NCBI GenBank assembly: GCA_963776225.1
Contig: CAVZLL010000001.1
Span: 558,001 to 622,000 of the forward strand
Length of the DNA: 64,000 bases
Direction: 5' to 3'
Source: Bog-756 sp963776225
GTDB lineage: Bacteria; Actinomycetota; Acidimicrobiia; Acidimicrobiales; RAAP-2
Shown piece after piece: positions 58,856-64,000 of this stretch. The notes under the pieces are model-generated. The model worked only from the letters and a program-made list of their open reading frames with translations, was not told the DNA's origin and did not search any database. A program made the translations under genes and the position numbers. Within the stretch, counting starts at the first letter, position 1. The number at the start of each line of letters is the position of its first letter.

Positions 58856-59659
58856 TCAGGCGGTGGCCACCACCTCGCCGTGGAGTACCGCGAACCAGGC
58901 ATCGGGGGCGGCCGCCCACCGGTGCCACGCCTGTGCGAACGACTCGAGGTCGGCAGGGTCGGCGATGCCGTGGGCGAGGAGCTGGTCGGCGAGCGAGGAA
59001 CGGGTGAAGCGGTCGGCCCAGAGGCCTCCCCACCAGGTGCGCTCCTCCGCGGTGGCGAAGCACCAGGCGGAGGCCGAGGTCGCGATCTCGGTGAAGCCGG
59101 CGGCACGCGCCCACCCGAGGAGCAGGCGGCCGGCGTCCCAGTTGGCCCCGTTGACCCGGGTCAGGGTCCCGTACGCGGCGAGGGCCCGGTCGAGCTCGGG
59201 ATCGTCGGGGGTGAAGGTCATCGCCGGGTAGTCGCCGTCCCGGACCGCCACCAGGCCCCCAGGCCGGCAGACCCGTCGCATCTCGACGAGGGCGGCCACC
59301 GGATCCCCCACGTGCTGGAGCACCTGGTGGGCATGGACCACGTCGAAGGAGCCGTCGGGAAACGGCAACCCGAACAGGTCGGCGACCAGGAAGGCGATCG
59401 GGACCGGTCCGGCCCCGGCGGCGAATCGGCGCGCCTCGCCGACGACGTCGATCGAGGCGTCGATGCCGACCACCCGTCCGGGGGCCACCGAGCGGGCCAG
59501 GTCGCAGGCGAGCGTGCCCGGTCCGCACCCGACGTCGAGCAGGTCCTGGCCGGGCCGCAGGTGCGGGAGCAGGTAGGCGGCCGAGTTGGCCGCGGTGCGC
59601 CAGCGGTGCGAGCGCAGGACGCTCTCGTGGTGGCCGTGGGTGTAGGTCGCGTCAGGCAA
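58856..59659 (-). CDS. SAM-dependent class I methyltransferase
   Basis: The 267-residue protein has a Rossmann methyltransferase core: LLDVGCGPGTLACDLARSV near residue 40 (motif I), VVGIDASIDVVGEARR, DVVHAHQVLQHVGDPVAALVEMRRVCRPGG near residue 110-140 and VRDGDYPAMTF. It resembles UbiE/COQ5-type and small-molecule methyltransferases; the substrate is unknown. The start is TTG at 59659, overlapping the Nudix stop by a few bases. The C-terminal part is Trp-rich (WFATA, WWGGLW). Confidence 0.85.
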   Translation of the reverse strand: MPDATYTHGHHESVLRSHRWRTAANSAAYLLPHLRPGQDLLDVGCGPGTLACDLARSVAPGRVVGIDASIDVVGEARRFAAGAGPVPIAFLVADLFGLPFPDGSFDVVHAHQVLQHVGDPVAALVEMRRVCRPGGLVAVRDGDYPAMTFTPDDPELDRALAAYGTLTRVNGANWDAGRLLLGWARAAGFTEIATSASAWCFATAEERTWWGGLWADRFTRSSLADQLLAHGIADPADLESFAQAWHRWAAAPDAWFAVLHGEVVATA

Positions 59660-60161
59660 CCCCTCGCCCCCCGCCGGAGACGCCCGCCACCGGGTGGCCG
59701 TCCTCCAGGTAGAGGGTGCCGGTGGCGCCGAGCGCCCGGCCGACCCGCCGCCCGAGCGGACCGCTCAGCAGGCGGACCGCCTCGTCGGGGACGGCCCAAC
59801 GGTGCTCGGCGATCTCCTCCTCCTGGAGCGTGATCGACGCGCGGGCCGCTGCGTCCACCTCTCCGCAGTCGAACAGGAACCGAAGGCCCCCGGGCCGGCG
59901 GGGCCGGGGATGGAGGAAGTCCACGCAGACCAGCCGGCCCGATCCCACGGTGAGCCCGGTCTCCTCGAGGACCTCCCGCCGGCACCCCTCCCAGGGTGAC
60001 TCGCCGCCTTCCTCGATCTGGCCGCCCGGGACCGTCCATCCGCTCTTGTAGGTGGGCTTGAGGACGAGGACGCGACCCCCGCCGTCGTGGAGGAGGGCAC
60101 CGGCCGACGCCGGGATCCTCGGGAGCACGAAGTCGCCCACCACCCCATCATCGCCGCTCAC
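59652..60161 (-). CDS. Nudix hydrolase
   Basis: The 169-residue protein has the Nudix box GGQIEEGGESPWEGCRREVLEETGL (G-x5-E-x7-REVLEE, with the metal Glu residues), near residues 45-69, flanked by a beta-sheet core. Family members hydrolyse nucleoside diphosphates linked to other groups, for example oxidised dNTPs. The GTG at 60161 overlaps the dnaB stop (GTGA), which is unusual for a Nudix gene and suggests it is made with the helicase. The exact substrate is not known. Confidence 0.9.
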   Translation of the reverse strand: MSGDDGVVGDFVLPRIPASAGALLHDGGGRVLVLKPTYKSGWTVPGGQIEEGGESPWEGCRREVLEETGLTVGSGRLVCVDFLHPRPRRPGGLRFLFDCGEVDAAARASITLQEEEIAEHRWAVPDEAVRLLSGPLGRRVGRALGATGTLYLEDGHPVAGVSGGGRGVA

Positions 60162-61546
60162 ACCCGCGCCATGTTGTCGAACCTGGCGTGGTGGCCGATG
60201 AACGCGAGCCTGGTCAGCCCGGTCGGGCCGTTGCGGTGCTTGGCCACGATGACCTCCGCGGTCCCCTGGCTGTCGGTCGAGTCCGGGTTGTAGAGCTCGT
60301 CCCGGTAGAGGAAGAGCACCACGTCGGCGTCCTGCTCGATGGAACCGGACTCGCGGAGGTCGGCCAGCATCGGCCGCTTGTCCTGGCGCATCTCGAGACC
60401 GCGCGAGAGCTGGGAGAGCGCCACGACCGGCACCTCGAGCTCTCGGGCGAGGATCTTGAGGCCGCGGCTGATCTCGGAGACCTCGACCTGCCGGTTCTCC
60501 GCACCGTGCCGTCCGGTCATCAGCTGGAGGTAGTCGACCACCACCAGGCCGAGCCCCTCGCGGCTCTTGAGCCGGCGGGCCCGGGCACGGATGTCCATCA
60601 CCGTGAGGTTGGGATTGTCGTCGATGAAGATGGGGGCCTCGCTCATCCGGCTGATCGCATGCCCGATCTTGGGCCAGTCCGACTCGCGCAGCTTGCCGGT
60701 CCGCATCCGGGACGCGTCGACCCGGGCCTCGGAGCACAGCAGGCGCTGGGTGAGCTCGAGATGGCTCATCTCCAGGGAGAACAGGAGGACCGGCTGGCCC
60801 ATCCGCACCCCGGCGTGGGCCACCATCCCCAGGGCGAAGCTCGTCTTGCCCATCGCCGGGCGGGCGCCCACCACGATGAGGTTGGACGGCTGGAGCCCGG
60901 CCAGCTGCTCGTCGAGGTCCGTGTAGCCGGTCGCGAGGCCGGTGACCGACTGGTCGCGGCTGAAGAGCTGCTCGAGATGGTCGAGGCTCTGGCCAAGCAG
61001 GTCGCGCAGGGGGGTCATCGAGTCGACCACCCTTCGCTGTGCCACACCGAACACCAGGCTCTCCGCGCGGTCGAGCACGCCGCTCACGTCCTCCGGGACG
61101 CTGTACCCGAGCTCGGTGATCTCGCCGGCCACCGCCACCAGACGGCGGAGCAGGGAGAGCTCCTCCACGATCCTCGCGTAGTACTCGGCGTTCCCGATCG
61201 ACGGCGTGTTCGCCTGGAGCGAGACGAACACCGAGGGGTCGCCGATCGCGTCGAGCAGCTCACGGCGGCGCAGCTCCTCGGTGACCGTCACCCAGTCGGC
61301 GGGCTCCCCCCTGCTGAACAGCGAGGTGACGGCCTCGAAGATGTAGCCGTGGGAGGTCTTGTAGAAATCCTCCGGCCCGCAGATCTCCATCGCCGCCGCG
61401 ATCGCATCACGCGAGAGGAGCATCGCCCCGAGCACCGACTCCTCCGCCTCGATGTTGTGGGGGGGGACCCGTCCGGCCGGCGACCCGGTGCCCCCGCGGG
61501 GCGAGGGGAGCTGGCGGGGTCGCGTGTCATCGACGGCGTTGACCAT
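60158..61546 (-). CDS. dnaB: Replicative DNA helicase
   Basis: DnaB is the hexameric 5'-3' replication helicase. The 462-residue protein has the N-terminal DnaG-binding domain (HNIEAEESVLGAMLLSRDAI), Walker A GARPAMGKTSFALG near residue 227, Walker B LGLVVVDYLQLM near 335 and the arginine-finger region (RESGSIEQDADVV, VAKHRNGPTG). No intein interrupts it, though many actinobacterial dnaB genes carry one. The ATG 61546 lies 149 bases after rplI. It closes the rpsF-ssb-rpsR-rplI-dnaB group. Confidence 0.97.
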   Translation of the reverse strand: MVNAVDDTRPRQLPSPRGGTGSPAGRVPPHNIEAEESVLGAMLLSRDAIAAAMEICGPEDFYKTSHGYIFEAVTSLFSRGEPADWVTVTEELRRRELLDAIGDPSVFVSLQANTPSIGNAEYYARIVEELSLLRRLVAVAGEITELGYSVPEDVSGVLDRAESLVFGVAQRRVVDSMTPLRDLLGQSLDHLEQLFSRDQSVTGLATGYTDLDEQLAGLQPSNLIVVGARPAMGKTSFALGMVAHAGVRMGQPVLLFSLEMSHLELTQRLLCSEARVDASRMRTGKLRESDWPKIGHAISRMSEAPIFIDDNPNLTVMDIRARARRLKSREGLGLVVVDYLQLMTGRHGAENRQVEVSEISRGLKILARELEVPVVALSQLSRGLEMRQDKRPMLADLRESGSIEQDADVVLFLYRDELYNPDSTDSQGTAEVIVAKHRNGPTGLTRLAFIGHHARFDNMARV

Positions 61547-61695
61547 GGTGGGTTCAACACTCGCCCATCGGGCTTGTGGACGGTAAGCCCTTCATCTTGG
61601 GGAAATGAGCACCCCGGGGTGTGGACACGACGTGGACAACCGGGGCCGGTCTGCGGACGGCGCTGCGCATCGCGCCATCATCCCAGCCAGGTGTG

Positions 61696-62142
61696 TCAGC
61701 TTTCTGGGATCACCTCGACGGTGAGCTCGAAGACGACGTCGCCGGCCAGTTCGACCCGGACGCTGTGCTCCCCGAGGGTCTTGATCGGTTCGTCGAGGAC
61801 CAGGTGGTGCCGATCGACGAGCGCCCCGGTCTGCTGCTGGACGTGCCGGACGATGTCGGCCGCGGCCACCGACCCGAACAGCCGCTCTCCTGATGCGCGG
61901 GCCGGGATGGTGATCGCGGTGCCGACCAGGGCGCGGGCCACCGTCTCGGACGACTCACGGTCACGGGCGTCCCGCAGGTCGCGCGAGCGGCGCATGGCCG
62001 CGGCCTGCTGGTCCACCCCGGCGGACGCCAGGACGGCCTTGCCCGCCGGGAGCAGGTGGTTGCGGGCGAACCCGCCGGAGACGTCGATCACGTCGCCGCG
62101 TTTGCCGACGCCGTCCACGTCGCTGCGCAGGAGCACCTTCAT
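61696..62142 (-). CDS. rplI: 50S ribosomal protein L9
   Basis: The 148-residue L9 binds 23S rRNA. The N-domain shows MKVLLRSDVDGVGKRGDVIDV and GGFARNHLLPAGKAVLA (the RNA-binding loop), followed by a long helix and the C-domain, ending VELAGDVVFELTVEVIPES. The ATG overlaps the rpsR stop by four bases (ATGA), so rpsR and rplI are translated together. This is the standard actinobacterial and bacterial order. Confidence 0.97.
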   Translation of the reverse strand: MKVLLRSDVDGVGKRGDVIDVSGGFARNHLLPAGKAVLASAGVDQQAAAMRRSRDLRDARDRESSETVARALVGTAITIPARASGERLFGSVAAADIVRHVQQQTGALVDRHHLVLDEPIKTLGEHSVRVELAGDVVFELTVEVIPES

Positions 62143-62678
62143 CCGCCGTCACCCCCGTCGACCGCGGCGCCGGGCGCCGGCCCGTCACCGTTCGCCGCGA
62201 CCTCGGCGACCTCGGGGACGTCGGCGATCTCGACCACCTCGACCACCTCGGCGACATCGCCGCCCCCGGACGGAGCCGGCGGGTCCGGAACCGGGGAGGA
62301 GGTCGCGTCGCTCGACAGGGACCGCTCCTCGTCGCGACCCCGTCGCCCGCCGCCGTAGCCCCCGTCGCGGCCGCCGCGGCCACCCCGCCCTCCCGGACGC
62401 TCGGTGGTGGTCCGCTGCGTGTAGGGCAACAGGACCAGCTCGCGGGCGGTCTTGATCGCGATGGCCACGTCCCGCTGGTGCTGGGTGCAGTTGCCCGAGA
62501 CCCGCCGGGCCCGGATCTTGCCCCGGTCGCTCATGTACTTGCGGAGGAGGGCGACGTCCTTGTAGTCGACCCACTCGATCCTGTCCTTGCACAGCGCGCA
62601 CGGCTTCTTCTTGAGACGCCGGCCGGTGTCCTTCGGGGAGCGCCTGGTGGTGCCCCCGCGATCGTTGTTGCGCGCCAT
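62139..62678 (-). CDS. rpsR: 30S ribosomal protein S18 with long C-terminal extension
   Basis: S18 binds 16S rRNA beside S6. The core (residues 1-92) shows PCALCKDRIEWVDYKDVALL with Cys27 and Cys30 and later GNCTQHQRD, the zinc-binding C+ form, and ends LVLLPYTQ. Family members are usually 70-90 residues. Here the frame continues for another 87 residues: an Arg/Gly tract (GGRGGRGGRDGGYGGGRRGR), then a Ser/Pro part, then a Val/Glu/Ala repeat (EVVEVVEIADVPEVAEVA) and a Gly/Asp end. Overlap of the stop with the rplI ATG supports the extension. Function of the tail is unknown. Confidence 0.93.
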   Translation of the reverse strand: MARNNDRGGTTRRSPKDTGRRLKKKPCALCKDRIEWVDYKDVALLRKYMSDRGKIRARRVSGNCTQHQRDVAIAIKTARELVLLPYTQRTTTERPGGRGGRGGRDGGYGGGRRGRDEERSLSSDATSSPVPDPPAPSGGGDVAEVVEVVEIADVPEVAEVAANGDGPAPGAAVDGGDGG

Positions 62679-62680
62679 GA

Positions 62681-63145
62681 CTAGAAGGGCTCCTCGCTGT
62701 AGCCGTATCCCTGCGACGGTGGCGGCGCACCGCCGCCACCGGAGCGCCCGGGGGGGCCCGACGACCCCTCCCCGGGGCCGCGCCGTTCGTTCTTGGTCAC
62801 CTGGGCGGTGGCCCAACGGATGCTCGGCCCGATCTCGTCGGCGACCACCTCGACCTTGGACCGCTTGTCGCCGTCGGGCGTCTCCCAGCTGCGCTGCTCG
62901 AGCCGCCCGGTCACGATCACCCGCGAGCCGCGGCCGAGGCTCTCCGCGGCGTTCTCGGCCATCTCCCGCCAGCAGACCACGTCGAAGAAGGAGGTCGCCT
63001 CCTCCCATTCCTGGGTCTGACGGTTCTGCCAGCGGCGGTTGACGGCCACCCCGAAGCTGGCCGTGGCCTGACCACTGTTGGTGAACCGGAGCTCGGGATC
63101 GCGGGTGATGTTGCCCACGATGGTCACGGTGTTCCCGTTCGACAT
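62681..63145 (-). CDS. ssb: Single-stranded DNA-binding protein
   Basis: SSB protects single-stranded DNA in replication and repair. The 154-residue protein has the OB fold (TVTIVGNITRDPELRFTNSG, FFDVVCWREMAENAAESLGRGSRVIVTGRLEQRSWE), a Gly/Pro-rich linker and a short acidic tip ending SEEPF, a variant of the DDIPF tip that recruits partner proteins. It lies 2 bases after rpsF and 2 before rpsR, in the usual order. Confidence 0.96.
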   Translation of the reverse strand: MSNGNTVTIVGNITRDPELRFTNSGQATASFGVAVNRRWQNRQTQEWEEATSFFDVVCWREMAENAAESLGRGSRVIVTGRLEQRSWETPDGDKRSKVEVVADEIGPSIRWATAQVTKNERRGPGEGSSGPPGRSGGGGAPPPSQGYGYSEEPF

Positions 63146-63147
63146 GA

Positions 63148-63492
63148 TCAGCCCTCCCCGGAGGTTGCGGCGGTGGCAGCGGCGGCGGCGCGCCGGCCGG
63201 CCACCTTGTCCGGCAGGCGGATGACCTTGTGGCGGAGCACCTCGTCGGCGAGCACCAGGACCCGCTCCATGTCGGCGACCGCGGGCGGCTCGGCGTTGAG
63301 CTCGATCACCACGTAGTAGCCCTCGCGCTTGTGCTGGAGCTCGTAGGCGAAGGTGCGGCGCCCCCAGCGCTCCACCCGGCCCGGGTTGCCACCCTTCGCC
63401 CGCAGCGCGGCGAGCGCCCGGTCGAGCACCCCGTTGACCGCCGACTCGTCGGCGCCGGTGTCGAAGATGACCATGGTCTCGTAGGGCCGCAC
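63148..63492 (-). CDS. rpsF: 30S ribosomal protein S6
   Basis: S6 pairs with S18 on the small subunit. The 114-residue protein has the ferredoxin-like S6 fold with RPYETMVIFDTGADESAV at the start, GRRTFAYELQHKREGYYVVIELNAEP near residue 45-70 and an Ala-rich C-terminal tail. The GTG at 63492 has GGAGGTGA 7 bases upstream. It heads the ssb-rpsR-rplI unit. Confidence 0.95.
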   Translation of the reverse strand: MRPYETMVIFDTGADESAVNGVLDRALAALRAKGGNPGRVERWGRRTFAYELQHKREGYYVVIELNAEPPAVADMERVLVLADEVLRHKVIRLPDKVAGRRAAAAATAATSGEG

Positions 63493-63611
63493 GTGCGGCT
63501 CACCTCCCTCTGGATCGGGCGCCGGGCGCCCGAGCCCCACCGTGTGGGGCAGGTCGGAACAGGACGGCCGCGCCACTGCGAGCGGCACGACCGGGTAACT
63601 CTAGCCGCGAC

Positions 63612-64000
63612 TCAGTGATAGCTCTCCGCGTCGGTGGGGAACGACCCCGACCGCACGTCGGCGGCGAAGGCGGAGACCGCCTCGGTGGCCGCCCGACCGA
63701 GCTCGGCGTAGCGCCGCACGAACTTCGGGGTGGTCGGGGTGATCCCGAGCAGGTCGTGGAGGACCAGCACCTGGCCGTCGCAGGCCGGACCGGCGCCGAT
63801 CCCGATGGTGGGGACGTCGACCGCGTCGGTGAGCAGTGCCCCCACCTTCTCCGGGACCCCCTCGACCACCAGCGCGAAGCAACCGGCGGCCGCCAGGATC
63901 TCGGCGCTCTCGACGATGGCCCGGGCCGCCTCCGCGTCGCGACCCTGGACGCGGTGACCACCCATCGCGTGGATCGACTGCGGGGTCAGCCCGACGTGAC
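63612..64000 (-). CDS. panB: 3-methyl-2-oxobutanoate hydroxymethyltransferase, 5' end outside window
   Basis: PanB adds a hydroxymethyl group from methylene-tetrahydrofolate to 2-oxoisovalerate in pantothenate synthesis. The visible C-terminal 128 residues include VGLTPQSIHAMGG, then FALVVEGVPEKVGALLT with the catalytic Glu and TIGIGAGPACDGQVLVLHDLLG, all PanB signatures, and end ESYH. The frame is open to the window edge; the N-terminal half lies beyond 64000. It is separated from rpsF by about 120 bases. Confidence 0.95.
   Translation of the reverse strand, partial: HVGLTPQSIHAMGGHRVQGRDAEAARAIVESAEILAAAGCFALVVEGVPEKVGALLTDAVDVPTIGIGAGPACDGQVLVLHDLLGITPTTPKFVRRYAELGRAATEAVSAFAADVRSGSFPTDAESYH

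Noticed and set aside
60158..61546. Intein in dnaB
   Set aside because: The helicase domain is continuous at normal length with Walker A and B in place.

Overview
The window is a high-GC chromosomal segment from an actinobacterium. Pointers are the HspR-type dnaK-grpE-dnaJ-hspR-clpB cluster, the PurS/PurQ/PurL form of FGAM synthase, an ammonium transporter-PII pair behind a GlnR-like box, a DUF2510 protein, a mycofactocin-type short-chain dehydrogenase and many leaderless-looking starts. A deep branch such as Acidimicrobiia is my guess; nothing here (no rRNA) proves it. There is no CRISPR array, insertion sequence, integrase or rRNA.

Layout. 1-12.2 kb: purine synthesis, mostly on the minus strand (purA-D-B-C-S-Q, then purL, then purF-M), interrupted by two plus-strand genes (a conserved small protein and a PHP phosphoesterase). 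12.3-18.9 kb: heat-shock operon. 19-22 kb: gpmA, glnB-amt and a GlnR-like box. 22.1-26.5 kb: two membrane proteins, a cyclic-nucleotide-binding protein, an EtfD-like iron-sulfur membrane oxidoreductase, dcd. 26.7-30.4 kb: tRNA-Gly(CCC), a repeat-rich gap, a small HTH protein, a pterin-dehydratase/VOC fusion, a phosphodiester glycosidase, a TetR-like regulator. 30.5-38.6 kb: degV, AIM24, GAP-family and MFS membrane proteins, cutA, a DUF35-thiolase pair, two DUF202 proteins. 38.6-47.4 kb: HtrA protease, PfkB kinase, a membrane protein behind a structured leader, arylsulfatase, mycofactocin-type SDR, PaaX-like regulator, fatty acid desaturase. 47.4-54.8 kb: pgi, two orphan OmpR-type response regulators flanking a CrcB fluoride-channel pair, lon. 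54.8-60.2 kb: hydrolases, a CoA-transferase, methyltransferase, Nudix. 60.2-64 kb: rpsF-ssb-rpsR-rplI-dnaB (minus strand) and the edge of panB.

Functional threads. Eight de novo purine genes plus purA cover most of the route to AMP (purE, purK, purN and purH are not here). Chaperone and protease genes (ClpB, DnaK system, Lon, HtrA) form a protein-quality theme. The EtfD-like protein, thiolase, CoA-transferase, desaturase and PaaX-like regulator point to lipid or aromatic-acid metabolism.

Two general observations matter for use of this annotation. First, four genes (purF, the TetR-like gene, htrA, pfkB) are each broken by a one-base length change in a short G/C run, which looks more like consensus sequencing error than biology. 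Second, many genes have a TAnnnT hexamer ending 5-8 nt before the start codon and no ribosome-binding site, so they are probably leaderless; this was used to choose several starts.
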